Source: Botrimarina colliarenosi
GTDB taxonomy: Bacteria > Planctomycetota > Planctomycetia > Pirellulales > Lacipirellulaceae
NCBI RefSeq assembly: GCF_007859955.1
Contig: NZ_SJPR01000004.1
Span: 124,001-188,000, forward strand
DNA: 64,000 nt
Direction of reading: 5' to 3'
Positions 54,025 through 63,500 of the stretch are shown piece by piece. The translations under genes were made by a program, and so were the position numbers. Numbering within the stretch: the stretch's first letter is position 1; the number at the start of each line of letters is the position of its first letter. A model generated the notes under the pieces. It did no database searches, had not been told where the DNA came from, and saw only the letters and a list, made by a program, of their open reading frames with translations.

Positions 54025-54999
54025 ATGACCTTCGACTTTGCCACCAACTGCTGGTTCGTCACCGGGGCCACCGCCTCGGGAAAGACCGCCGTCGGGCTTG
54101 AAATCGCCGAACGATTGGCCGCCTCCGGGGGCGGCGCCGAGATCCTTTCGCTCGACTCGATGGCCGTTTACCGCGGCATGGACATCGGCACCGCCAAGCC
54201 CGGCCCCGCCGAGCAGGCCCACACGCCGCACCACCTGATCGACCTGCGGGACCCCGACCAGGAGTTCAGCGTCGCCGAGTACCGCGACGCCGCCGAGACA
54301 GTCGCCCGTGACGTCCTTGCTCGGGGCAAGACGCCGCTCTTCGTCGGCGGCACCCCGATGTACCTAAAATGCCTGCTGCGGGGTCTCTTCGAGGGTCCTG
54401 GCGCCGACTGGAGCCTCCGCCACGACCTCGAAGCCGAGCTCCTGCAGTTCGGCGTGGCGGCGCTGCACGAACGGCTCGCCCTGGTCGATCCGGTCGCCGC
54501 CTCGAACATCCACCGCAACGACGCCCGCCGCATCGTCCGCGCCCTCGAGGTCTTTCGGACGACCGGCCAACCGATCAGCCATCAGCAGCTCGAGTTCGAA
54601 GACGCCCGCCCCGCCAGCGAGTGCCATGTCTTTGTCCTCCGCCGTGACCGCGCTGACCAGCACGCCCGCATCGAGGCCCGTGTCGACGAGATGATGGCCG
54701 AAGGCCTCGTGAACGAAGTCCGTGGCCTGACGGCCAACGGCCGCACGCTCGGCCGCAGCGCCGCCCAAGCGGTCGGCTACCGCGAAGTGCTCGACTACTT
54801 GTCTCACGCTCCGCAGGACGGGATCGCCGGCGAGTTCGACCTGCCGAAGACGATCGAGCGGATCCAGGCCCGCACCCGGCGGTTCGCCAAGCGGCAAGCG
54901 ACCTGGTTCCGCAGCCTCAGCGAGTGCCGATTCATCGACGTCGCCGCCGACGAGTCGGCCAGCCAGATCGCCGACCGTATCGTCAGCGAGGCGGGTTAG
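54025..54999 (+). CDS. miaA: tRNA dimethylallyltransferase
   Basis: A 324-residue MiaA that adds dimethylallyl to A37 of tRNAs reading UNN codons. The P-loop is GATASGKTA (14-22), followed by LSLDSMAVYRGMDIGTAKP, HHLIDLRDPDQEFSVAEY and FVGGTPMYLKCLLRGLFEGP. The C-terminal QAVGYREVLDYL and RRFAKRQATWFR match as well. The ATG at 54025 fits the family; the frame is open far upstream but is antisense to hisE. The 5' leader may hold the promoter between divergent hisE and miaA. Confidence 0.95.
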   Translation: MTFDFATNCWFVTGATASGKTAVGLEIAERLAASGGGAEILSLDSMAVYRGMDIGTAKPGPAEQAHTPHHLIDLRDPDQEFSVAEYRDAAETVARDVLARGKTPLFVGGTPMYLKCLLRGLFEGPGADWSLRHDLEAELLQFGVAALHERLALVDPVAASNIHRNDARRIVRALEVFRTTGQPISHQQLEFEDARPASECHVFVLRRDRADQHARIEARVDEMMAEGLVNEVRGLTANGRTLGRSAAQAVGYREVLDYLSHAPQDGIAGEFDLPKTIERIQARTRRFAKRQATWFRSLSECRFIDVAADESASQIADRIVSEAG

Positions 55000-55018
55000 A
55001 CCGGCCGCGACAGCGGTC

Positions 55019-55128
55019 TGTAGGAGGGGTCTCCAGGGAATGTGGGAGGGGTCTCCCGACCCCGATGACGCGCACCATGCCGTCTTCGGCCAGGATGCCG
55101 CAATCGGGGTCAGGAGTCCCCTCCCACA
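55019..55128. repeat. Inverted repeat of the GTGGGAGGGGTCTCC family
   Basis: A partial unit at 55019 (TGTAGGAGGGGTCTCC) precedes a full inverted pair, arms near 55040-55070 and 55097-55128, containing GGAGGGGTCTCC and GACCCCGAT. Related to 48011-48094. It fills the gap downstream of miaA. Confidence 0.8.
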
Positions 55129-55273
55129 AATGGCCTGTCGGCCCTACCTGGGGCCGGTGAAAACGCCTCACCAAGAAAAACTCACGCGATTAAGCGGGCG
55201 CCACAACCGGCGCTGACTTTGCCGGCGGGGTAAACTTGGGGGTTCGTCCCATTTCAGCCCCCCACCCGTCGCC

Positions 55274-55951
55274 ATGACACGCCGGCGCTTCGCCTTCTGG
55301 ATCGGCATGGGTCTGTTCGGCGTCGCCGAGCGGCTGCGGGCCGACAGCCTCGACGCCCTCGCCGAGTCGCTGATGAAGGCGACCGACACCCCGGCCGCGC
55401 CCCCCGAGCCGCTGGCCGCGACCGTCGTCACCAGCGAGATGCCGGTCCACTGGCAAGCGACCCACAACCGAACCTGGCGATGGGTGCAGCGCGAGCAGCT
55501 CGTCGATGGCGAGTGGCGCCTCACCGGCATGACGACCCCCGTCCGCCGCGACAACGGCGAGCCGCTCGCCGACGTCGACGGCTATCTCGACGACGAGGCG
55601 ATCCCCGAGTCTTACCGGACCGCATTCGACGACTTAGTCGATGCGAACGGCGGCTCGGTCGATCTCGTGACCGACCACGGCGTGAGCGCCGACGACGACG
55701 CGCCGGGTCCCGACGCATCGCCGCACCGCAAAGCCCGCCACGGCCGACCCCCCAGCCGTTGGCTGCGGAGCCTCAACGCCGCGGAGCTGAGCGTTTGGCT
55801 CGCGTCGGTCACGCCCCCCGAGGCGGGCGTCCACGGGATGACGTTCGAGGAGCATCTGACGCGCGACCACCTGTTCGACGCCGACCGCCTCGCCGGCCTC
55901 ACCGAACGGGAACTGGAGAAGCTCCACGGCGCCGCCCACCACGGGTACTGA
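55274..55951 (+). CDS. Exported protein of unknown function
   Basis: A 225-residue protein. A twin-Arg-like basic N-terminus (MTRRRFAFWIGMGLFG) and a short hydrophobic stretch suggest export, perhaps by Tat, but the signal is weak. The middle (VHWQATHNRTWRWVQREQL and GEWRLTGMTTPVRR) contains conserved-looking Trp and His. The C-terminal region has LNAAELSVWLASV and MTFEEHLTRDH. I do not recognise a family. Codon use and GC match the neighbours. Confidence 0.65.
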   Translation: MTRRRFAFWIGMGLFGVAERLRADSLDALAESLMKATDTPAAPPEPLAATVVTSEMPVHWQATHNRTWRWVQREQLVDGEWRLTGMTTPVRRDNGEPLADVDGYLDDEAIPESYRTAFDDLVDANGGSVDLVTDHGVSADDDAPGPDASPHRKARHGRPPSRWLRSLNAAELSVWLASVTPPEAGVHGMTFEEHLTRDHLFDADRLAGLTERELEKLHGAAHHGY

Positions 55952-55988
55952 GCGCGTCTCATCAAGCCCTTCCGCCGCAGCAAGCAAT

Positions 55989-56063
55989 GGCGAGCCGGCG
56001 ACGTGAGTCGTCGGTGGAACCCTGTACTCGCTTCGCACCGACGACTCACGTCGCCGGCTCGCC
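55989..56063. repeat. Perfect 28-bp inverted repeat
   Basis: Arms 55989-56016 and 56036-56063 are perfect reverse complements with a 19-nt spacer. Each arm contains a smaller near-hairpin (CCGGCGAC-GTGA-GTCGTCGG). It lies between the exported-protein gene and the PadR gene. Confidence 0.9.
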
Positions 56064-56103
56064 GTCTATCGAATTGGCGGGCGCGCCATTCACAGCGCTC
56101 CCC

Positions 56104-56131
56104 TTGACGCTCTAGGGGAAAAGCCTAAACT
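56104..56131 (+). promoter_or_regulatory. Putative promoter of the PadR operon
   Basis: TTGACG (56104-56109) and TAAACT (56126-56131), spaced 16 bp, match 5 and 4 of 6 consensus positions. The operator described next overlaps the spacer and the region after the -10, so a bound repressor would block RNA polymerase. Confidence 0.55.
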
Positions 56132-56141
56132 GTCCCCTAGA
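56111..56141. promoter_or_regulatory. Putative PadR operator
   Basis: TCTAGGGGA (56111-56119) and TCCCCTAGA (56133-56141) form a perfect 9-bp inverted repeat with a 13-bp spacer. The centre spacing of 22 bp, about two helical turns, suits a dimeric PadR. It ends 20 bp before the padR start codon, so autoregulation is likely. Confidence 0.65.
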
Positions 56142-56161
56142 CACACAAGGGGAGAGCCGAC

Positions 56162-56545
56162 ATGGCCGCCAAACTCGATAGCTCACTGCCGCAGGCCCCT
56201 TTGCCTCAAGGCAGCCTTGACCTGCTCGTGCTGCAAACCCTCGACGGGGGCAAAAAGCACGGCTACCAGATCGCCCGTCACATTCAGTTGACCAGTGGCG
56301 ACGTGCTGCGGGTCGAGGAGGGGTCGCTCTACCCGGCCCTGCACCGCATGGAACGCCGGGGCTGGATCGCGGCCGAGTGGGGCGTCAGCGACGCCAACCG
56401 CCGGGCCAAGTACTACGGGCTTACCCGCACCGGCCGAGCGCAGCTGAAGACCGAGGTCGCCAGTTGGCGAGCGATGGTCGAGGCGATCGGCGCCGTCATC
56501 GACGCGGGCAAAGTAACGCCACGCGCAGGCTTTCAGATAACGTGA
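56162..56545 (+). CDS. PadR family transcriptional regulator
   Basis: A 127-residue regulator. The winged-helix domain (LDLLVLQTLDGGKKHGYQIA, then VEEGSLYPALHRMERRGWI and RAKYYGLTRTGRAQL) is typical. The C-terminal helix serves dimerisation. PadR proteins repress a neighbouring permease or efflux operon. The ATG at 56162 has AAGGGGAGAG upstream. It heads an operon with a prefix-domain protein; a perfect palindrome lies in its promoter. Inducer unknown. Confidence 0.9.
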   Translation: MAAKLDSSLPQAPLPQGSLDLLVLQTLDGGKKHGYQIARHIQLTSGDVLRVEEGSLYPALHRMERRGWIAAEWGVSDANRRAKYYGLTRTGRAQLKTEVASWRAMVEAIGAVIDAGKVTPRAGFQIT

Positions 56546-56612
56546 GCGGCACGGCGCTAGCCGCCGGTTGCCTCGCTCGGTGATTCACCGGCGGCTAGCG
56601 CCGTGCCGCTCA
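56543..56612. repeat. Perfect 26-bp inverted repeat between padR and its partner gene
   Basis: Arms 56543-56568 and 56587-56612 are perfect reverse complements with an 18-nt spacer. The left arm starts on the padR stop codon. Here the repeat is between two co-oriented genes, so it might dampen or end the padR transcript. Confidence 0.9.
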
Positions 56613-56637
56613 CAAAAACTCTCGACCCGACACCGCA

Positions 56638-57903
56638 ATGCCCGCCCTCCCCTATTGGCTCTTCCCGGGCGACGACCGGCCGACGGAAGAGATCGACGAC
56701 GAGATCGCCGAAGAGCTGCAGCTGCACCTCGACCTGATGGCCGAAGAGCAAGAGCGCCGCGGCCTCGCACCGGAAGAAGCCAAGCAAAAAGCCGCCGAAC
56801 GCTTCGGCGACTTCAACCAACTCCTGCGGCGCTGCCGCCGTGAGAAGCAAGGAGATGTCCCGATGCTACTTCGTGTCCAAACAGGTCTGCTGGTTGTTTT
56901 GATCGCTCTAGTTGCTGCTGCCGGTTGGCGGATGACTTACATCCCCGATCCAATTTTGAACGCGCAGTATATGAGTGAGACAACGGAGCTCTTGCAGACG
57001 ATCCAGAATGACTTGGCTGACATGCGCAACGGGATCACTCCGCCCGAGGTCGGCACGCCAACCTACACACAACCCATAGTGGGGACGGAAAGGAATGTGA
57101 AAATACCGCTCGAAGCAGCCGAACCGCCTGCAGAGCCGGCTGGCGTTGTACGTATGGCGATTGTGCCGGCGGTGTGGACGCCTCCCGATAATCCCGACCC
57201 TCAGGAAATCTTACGAGAGGTGAAGGCCGATACGCAGGCTAAAAGGTACGAAATCGCGCTGGCCAAACATGTCTGGTTCCATGAGAACGCCAATAGCATA
57301 CGGCCAAGCCTGAACGCCGTTCGATTGTCGTTCGCCCTCTCGGATTGGTACGACCTCGGGCTCGAATACCCACCTGCGCTCGAACTGCTTCGATCGATAC
57401 GCGACAACCTCGAAGTGCAGATACTACGAGGAGAAGGTGGCGGAGAACGCTTTCACGACTTCGCCGCGATCAATCGAGTGCTTCATGAAGACGAAAAAAC
57501 GGTGGCGGTGTTCACCACTCTCGATAGTCAGTATCCAGACGCAGCCAAGAGCGCGATTTACTACGCGAGACGGGCGCTGATCGAGAATAAGGCCTTCGAC
57601 CTCTACGCGAAGTACATCAATGCCAAGCGAGACTATCTGCTGAAGGAGCACATTCTCGATCTTGATCTCGATAGAGAAAGTAAGGCCAAGCCTAAAAGTG
57701 GCAACGGCATCAACGACTTACTAGCTACATCGGCGGAACAAAGATTCTGCAACGAGGCAGCAACGCTGGTTGCCATATTAACGATCGTCGATCGCAAAAG
57801 CGAAGCAGCAGAAATCGCAGCGCTCGCCAAAGAGAAGCTGGATGACGAGCAGTTCCACAGAGAGATCGACGCCGCTTTGGAAGGCACGATCCCAGCTCAG
57901 TAA
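56638..57903 (+). CDS. Permease-prefix-domain protein with unusual C-terminal region
   Basis: A 421-residue protein. Residues about 18-72 (EEIDDEIAEELQLHLDLMAE and following) form the permease prefix domain normally seen before MacB/FtsX-type permeases beside PadR genes. One membrane helix follows (about 80-98, LLVVLIALVAAAGWRMTYI). The remaining 320 residues are soluble, helical (TPR-like in feel), and contain no FtsX or permease helices. From about 56865 GC drops from near 70% to near 50%. The gene looks like a fusion of a prefix domain with a foreign soluble domain. Its stop lies 1 bp from the stop of the convergent polyprenyl synthase gene. Confidence 0.75.
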   Translation: MPALPYWLFPGDDRPTEEIDDEIAEELQLHLDLMAEEQERRGLAPEEAKQKAAERFGDFNQLLRRCRREKQGDVPMLLRVQTGLLVVLIALVAAAGWRMTYIPDPILNAQYMSETTELLQTIQNDLADMRNGITPPEVGTPTYTQPIVGTERNVKIPLEAAEPPAEPAGVVRMAIVPAVWTPPDNPDPQEILREVKADTQAKRYEIALAKHVWFHENANSIRPSLNAVRLSFALSDWYDLGLEYPPALELLRSIRDNLEVQILRGEGGGERFHDFAAINRVLHEDEKTVAVFTTLDSQYPDAAKSAIYYARRALIENKAFDLYAKYINAKRDYLLKEHILDLDLDRESKAKPKSGNGINDLLATSAEQRFCNEAATLVAILTIVDRKSEAAEIAALAKEKLDDEQFHREIDAALEGTIPAQ

Positions 57904-57904
57904 C

Positions 57905-58945
57905 CTACGCGTCCCGACGGCTCGCGAAAAACGCGAGCGTCGCGAGCGACTGCTTCAGCTCGCTCTCTTCGAGCACCGCGAGGTCGGCCACCGCGCGGTT
58001 GGCGTATTCGATCGCGGTCTTTTGCGCGAACGCGAATCCGCCGACGGCTTCGACTAGTTTGGCTACCTCGGCCCGTGACTCAGTCGACGGGTTCTGGAGC
58101 CACTCCTCGAGCGACACGCGTGGGCCGTTCACCAGGCTGTCGCGGGTGTAGATCAGCGGCAGCGTCATCTTTTGCTTCGCCAGGTCGGCGCCGGTCGTCT
58201 TGCCGGTCGTCGCCTCGTCGCCGGTTAGGTCGAGCAGATCGTCGGCGATCTGGAACGCCATCCCTAGGTTGCGGCCGAACGATTCGAGCGCGTCCGCCAC
58301 CTCGGCCGACGCGCCAGAGAACAGCGCGCCGAGGCGACAACAGCACGCGCACAGCTCGGCCGTCTTGCCGTCGATGATGTCGTAGTAGTCGGCGGACGAC
58401 AAAGACAGGTCGCCCTCCGAAAGGGTCTGCCGCAATTCGCCGTGGCAGACGCGGTTGGTCGAGCGGCCGATCAGCTGGCACGCCGTGGCGGCGTCGCCGA
58501 AGTCGCTGCGGACCGTCGCCGCCAGGTAGAAGGCGTGAGAGAACAGGAAGTCGCCCAAGAGGACGCTCCGTTCGTTCCCCCAGCGGGCGTTGACCGTGTC
58601 GACGTGGCGGCGGAGCGACGCCTCGTCGAGGACGTCGTCATGGACGAGCGTCGCGGTGTGGATCATCTCGACCACTACGCCCAACAATTCGTGGGCGTCG
58701 GTCAGTTCACCAACCGCCTCGCCGGCCAGCAACAGCAGCGCCGGCCGCAGCCGTTTGCCGCCGAGCCGGTAGCCGTGGCGGACCACCTCGTCGACGCGGG
58801 CGTCTTGGCTGGTGAGCTCGGCCTGCAGCCGCTGCTCGATCCGCTGCAGCGCGGGCTGAATGGGGCCGAATAGGTCGCCGACCGCCGCCGGGGCCTGGCG
58901 GGCGGGTTCGGTCGTCTTAGGCGCCGTAACAGGGTGAGGATCCAT
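57905..58945 (-). CDS. Polyprenyl diphosphate synthase
   Basis: A 346-residue trans-prenyltransferase that builds the isoprenoid side chain of quinones. The first Asp-rich motif is DDVLD (103-107) and the second DDLLD (235-239); GGKRLRPALLLLAGE and DYYDIIDGKTAEL also match. The length and lack of a bulky group before the first motif suggest a long-chain (octaprenyl/solanesyl) synthase. The ATG at 58945 starts an N-terminal Pro/Ala-rich extension of about 20 residues. Product length cannot be fixed from sequence. Confidence 0.9.
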   Translation of the reverse strand: MDPHPVTAPKTTEPARQAPAAVGDLFGPIQPALQRIEQRLQAELTSQDARVDEVVRHGYRLGGKRLRPALLLLAGEAVGELTDAHELLGVVVEMIHTATLVHDDVLDEASLRRHVDTVNARWGNERSVLLGDFLFSHAFYLAATVRSDFGDAATACQLIGRSTNRVCHGELRQTLSEGDLSLSSADYYDIIDGKTAELCACCCRLGALFSGASAEVADALESFGRNLGMAFQIADDLLDLTGDEATTGKTTGADLAKQKMTLPLIYTRDSLVNGPRVSLEEWLQNPSTESRAEVAKLVEAVGGFAFAQKTAIEYANRAVADLAVLEESELKQSLATLAFFASRRDA

Positions 58946-59317
58946 AGCTCGCCGCTTCGTTCCAATCGTCGGCCGCCCAAAGCGATCGGGGCAGCCGGGT
59001 TCCCAAGCAGTGTAAAGCGAACCGCCGGAGGGCGTTAGGGCTAGGCCGCCCCAAAGAGAACCGCCAGCGAAGCGGTGGCTTAACGCGGCCGCCCGGGGCG
59101 AAAATGACCGAAGGCCCGGTCGCCACGGGGGCGAACGGGCCTTCGTTTGGTCAACCGGGGCGCCTGCCGCCGGGCTGGGAAAGCCCCGCGACAGCAGCCG
59201 CTTCGTGCGGCCGACCCCGTTTTTATACTCGCTGCCGATTCCGCCCGCTCACTCTCAGAACGGGGCGAGGCTGGCAGTTTTGAAGCCGCAGCGTCGCTAC
59301 TCGGTCGCCAGGCAAGC
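58946..59317. other. Intergenic region of 372 bp with a terminator
   Basis: No gene. It holds a strong inverted repeat at 59109-59145 described separately and the promoter region of the polyprenyl synthase gene. No confident promoter hexamers were seen. Confidence 0.5.
59109..59145 (-). terminator. Rho-independent terminator of the HTH-receiver gene
   Basis: A 16-bp stem with one mismatch (59109-59124 with 59130-59145, 5-nt loop). On the minus strand it is followed by GGTCATTTTC and on the plus strand by TTTGG. It lies about 170 bp downstream of the stop at 59318, so it most likely ends that leftward transcript. Confidence 0.7.
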
Positions 59318-59890
59318 TCAGACGAGCTCCTTCTTGGCGCCGATCAGCGTCCGCAGACGTTCGGCTAACAGGGCCGAATCGAACGGCTTCTTGAACGTCT
59401 CATTGATCGTCGAACGGTCGAAGCTGATGCTCGAGCCGTCGTCCGGCAGCAAAGCGATCAGGATCGTCTCGGCGAAGTCCGTGTTGCGACGCAGGTTTTG
59501 GCAAATCTGCAGCGCTTCGACGTGACCGATCGAGAAGTCACAGATAATGCAATCCGGGTGGAAGCTTTCCGCCTGGATGCCCGCCTCGAAACCGCTAGCC
59601 GCGGTCTGGGTGCGGAAGGACCTGTCGGCGGGGAGCTCCCGCTTGAGGTTCTCGATCAGGACCTGATCCTGAGCGACGATGAGCACTTTGGCCATCGCCT
59701 CGTCCTCAAGATCGCCAAGGGGCATCCCGTGCTCCTTGAGGAACTTGATCAGGTACTCGCGGGGGATCCGGCGGTCTTGGGAACCGGGAATCCGGTATCC
59801 CTTGAGACGTCCCGAATCAAACCACTTGCTGACGGTGCGAGGTGCAACCTTGCAGATCTTAGCGACCTGACCCGTCGTGAAGACCTTCAT
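59318..59890 (-). CDS. HTH (MerR/excisionase-like) - receiver domain fusion protein
   Basis: A 190-residue protein. Residues about 1-60 form an excisionase/MerR-like DNA-binding domain (KVFTTGQVAKICKVAPRTVS, then WFDSGRLKGYRIPGSQDRRI). Residues about 66-187 form a response-regulator receiver (KVLIVAQDQVLIENLKREL) with phospho-acceptor Asp118 in DCIICDFS and Lys in ETFKKPFD. The DNA-binding domain is N-terminal, the reverse of most response regulators. The ATG at 59890 has GGAGAG upstream. No histidine kinase lies next to it. Confidence 0.85.
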   Translation of the reverse strand: MKVFTTGQVAKICKVAPRTVSKWFDSGRLKGYRIPGSQDRRIPREYLIKFLKEHGMPLGDLEDEAMAKVLIVAQDQVLIENLKRELPADRSFRTQTAASGFEAGIQAESFHPDCIICDFSIGHVEALQICQNLRRNTDFAETILIALLPDDGSSISFDRSTINETFKKPFDSALLAERLRTLIGAKKELV

Positions 59891-60518
59891 CGGGCTCTCC
59901 AATTCTCAGTCTGAATGTCCGCTCGTCGCGTGTCACGCCGCTGGGTCACGGCCCGCCACGCCTAGCGCCCCTCGCGTGCTAGCGCCTCCGGCATATGTCG
60001 CCGGGCCGCTGACAGGCGTCTGGGTCGGGGTAAAGGGGGTTTCAACTTGTTGTAGGACTCGGGCCAGGTCGAACTGATCCGTTCCTTCGTACAGCACGAA
60101 TCGGCTGCGAGAGTCGCGTCGGGATTGCCTAAGATCGGGTTTCGCCCGCCATCGAGAGCGAGTGGCTCCGTACGACCGGCACAACCGTCACAATCCCGCA
60201 CGACTACCGCAGCCGCGCCGCTGACACCGAACGCTTGTCAGCGAGAAAGGCCTTCAGAGGGGAACCCACACCTTCACCGCAGCGGCCCGCGACGGAACGT
60301 TCCTCCAAGCGGAGGACGCGCCCTTGCGAGCAGCGACAGCAGGTCCAGTGGATGGATGTGTAAGGCAGGCTCCCCCCTGCGTGTCCCCCGGGCGCCGCCT
60401 GCGGGCCCGCGGCCCGCGTGCGGAGGGGAACAACCCATCCGAAGCTTATCTTCGTTAGAAGCGGGGGGCTGACTTTAGCGCGGGGTTCGCAGAACCCTCA
60501 CGGAGCCGGAAATAAACC
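59891..60518. other. Intergenic region of 628 bp, no gene recognised
   Basis: No supported reading frame and no tRNA or known RNA family was recognised. It separates two leftward genes: the smc stop at 60519 lies on one side and the HTH-receiver promoter on the other. A short GGGTTC/GAACCC hairpin about 25 bp beyond the smc stop may take part in termination but lacks a T-run. A GC-rich block at 60365-60440 can fold but gives no diagnostic motif. Confidence 0.4.
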
Positions 60519-63500
60519 TTACGCGGCACGCCGCAGAGCGGGCGTTTCGGCGTTCTGACGGCGGAGCGAGATCGTCCCGTCTTCCGAGACGTCCTCGAAC
60601 CGGACCGACAGCTGCTTCGAGACGCCCGACTCTTGCATCGTGATGCCGTAGATCGTGTCGGCCCCGGACATCGTCCGCTTGCTGTGCGAGATCACGACGA
60701 ACTGCGTCGAGCCAAGGAAGTCCTTCAGCACGCCGCTGAACCGACCAACGTTCGCCTCGTCGAGCGCCGCGTCGACCTCGTCGAGCAGACAGAACGGGCT
60801 CGGCCGGCTGCGGAACAGCGCCAGCAACAGCGCCACACAGGTCATGGTCTTCTCGCCGCCCGACAGCAGCGAGAGGCTCCGCAGCTCCTTGCCCGGCGGG
60901 CAGGCGACGATCTCGACGCCCCCTTCGAGCGGGTCGTCACCCTCGGCGGCGCCGGTTGGCTCGACCATCAGCAGGTCGGCCTCGCCGCCGCCGAACAAGC
61001 GAGCGAATAACTCGCGGAAATGCTCTCGGACCGTTTCGTAAGTCGCCTGGAACAGCTCGCGGCTATCCGTATTGATCCGCGCCGTAAGCCGCGCCAGCGA
61101 TTGCTTCGCCTGGCTGAGGTCTTGGTACTGTCCGGAAAGTTGCGCAAAACGATTCTCGAGTTCGTCAAGTTCCTCGAGCGACTCGAGGTTAACGGCGCCA
61201 ACGCTCTGCACCTCTTGGCGGAGCGAGTCGATTTCGTCACGAAGCGCCTGACGTTCGGACTGGCCGAGGGTGGTCGCGTCGCCCGCTGCGAGCGTCGCGA
61301 CGTCGACGCCGTAGTCGTCGCGGATCCGCTGGGCGAGCGACTTCGATTCGATATCGATACGCTGGCGGCGGAGTTCGACCTCGCCGGCCCGGCGGGTTAA
61401 CGAGTCGGCCTCGGCCCGTGTCTGGGCGACGGAGGTCGCGACCTCCATCCGGATCCGCTCGCTGGCCCGCCGCGCGGCGCGGGTCTGGGCGAGCTCGCGG
61501 GACGCCTCGTCGGCGGCGAGTGTCTCGAACGAGAGCCTCCCCGTCGCGGTGAGCGCGGCGAGCTCCGCGGTCAGGCGCTCTTGCTGCAACGCCGCGAATT
61601 CGCCGGCGAGCCGTTCGGCCGTCTCGGCGAGGCCGGCGTCGCCACCGCCGCTACGACGGGCCTCAACGCGGAGCGAAGCCAACAGTTCGGCGTGCCGCGC
61701 CGCCGCGGCGGCGAGTTCTTTGACGCGGGCGCGCTGCGCGGCGGCCTCGGCCTCGGCGTCGCGGATCGCCGCGGCAGAATCGGCCGTCGGCCGCGCGACT
61801 TCTTCGCGACGCGCCTGCAGGTTCTGTGTTCTTTGGCGCAGCGCCGCCAGACGGAGCTCGACGCCGTCCGCCTCGGCCCGGCGTACGACGCGTTGCTCTT
61901 GGGCCCGCTGGGCAGCGGCGGCCGCCTGCCGACGCCGTTCGTCGAGCGCCGCCGCGTGCTGGGCCGACGCGGCGAGCCGGCCCCGCAACTCGTTGGCGGC
62001 CGCTTGTCGCTGGACGACCACCGCTTCGGTGGCGTCGATCTGTTGTTCGTCGGCGGCGATGTCGGCGGCGGCCGATTTGGCGGCGGCCTCGGCCTCGGCG
62101 ATCTGTTGCTCGAGCGCCGCGCCATCTTCGCGGCGTGTCAGGACCCGCATCGAGGCGTCGTTGGGCCCACAGACCACCGACTGATCGGCGCCGAGCGTCT
62201 CCGCGTCGAGCGTCACAAAGGTCAGCCCCCGGCCGACCGACTCCGATAGCCGAGCCGCCGTCGCGAGCGTGTCGACGAACCATGTCTTCGCGAACAACCG
62301 GCGGACGAGCGGCGCGTAGCGGGGCTCGACCTCGATGAAATCGGACGCCCGGCCGAGCACGCCCTGCTCGCCCTTGAGTTCGATCTGGTCGATCGCGGTT
62401 GCGGCGGGGGCGCCGTCGATCGCCAAGAAGCCGGCGCGGGTGGTTAGCGTCTCAACCGAACGGCCGGGGCCCAATGACTCCAGCAACGAACGGCGTGAAT
62501 CGACCACCACATGCTCGGCCTGGGCGCCAAGGGCGGCCTCGACCATCGCGACAAAGTCTTCCTCGACATGGATCAGGTCGGCGACCAAGCCGTAGACCTG
62601 CGGGGCGGCTTGGCCGGCCGCCGCGGCGCGTTGCACCAAGCCGACCACGTCGGTGTTGAGCCGCTCGAGCCGTCGCTGTTCTTCGACGAGGGTCTCGTAG
62701 CGGTGGCGGAGGCCGACGAGGCGTTCCCTCGCCGCCGCGGCGGCCCGCTGCCGCTCGCCGATCCCGCGGCGGAGCTCGGCCAGCTTGCGGTGCGACTCGG
62801 CGATAGCGCTGTCGAGTTCCAGAAGCTGATCCGCGCAACGATCCCGCTCGGCGACGGCCTGCTCGAGCTCTCCGGTCGTCTCGGACGCGAGCTCATGGGT
62901 GGTGGCGTGCTGCGACTCCAATTCCTGGAGCGTCGTCTGCAACGCGTCGCGTCGCCGGCCAAGACTCGCCAGCCGATCCTCGGCCCGGCGGAGGACGGCG
63001 CTGACACGGTCGCGGGAGTGCTGTTCATCGGCGTGACGGCGGGTCGCTTCCTGCAGCCGCTGCGTCGCCGTGACAACGCGTTGCTCCGCCTCTCGGAGCG
63101 ACGCGGCGTACTCGGCGGCAGTCGCCTCGGCGGCGGCGATCGCGGCGCGGGTGGGGTTCTCGGCGGCGGCTTCTCGCAGGTCGCGGCGCGCCGTTAGCCA
63201 TGCCCCGCGGGTCTCGACAAGACGCTGCTCGAGACGGCCCAGCTCGCTGTGCGCTACGGCCAACTCCCGCTCGTGGCGGCCGAGACGTTTGCGTGATTCG
63301 GCGAGCGTGCGCTCGGCACGGTCGTCGCCAGCGACGTCGCCCTGCAGCCGCGCTAAGCGGTCTTCTTGCTCCGTGATCTCGGCCTGCGCCGCTTCGGCCT
63401 GTTCGGCGAGTGAATTGCGTTCGGCGTCGAGTCGGCGTCGCTCGTCGGCGAGTTGGCGCCATTCCGAAGCGGCGAGCTCGGTCCGCGCCTCCTTGAGCCG

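Noticed and set aside
60365-60440. GC-rich block considered as a structured RNA (SRP RNA, RNase P RNA or tmRNA)
   Set aside because: None of the conserved motifs of these RNAs were found; folding of such GC-rich DNA is expected by chance.
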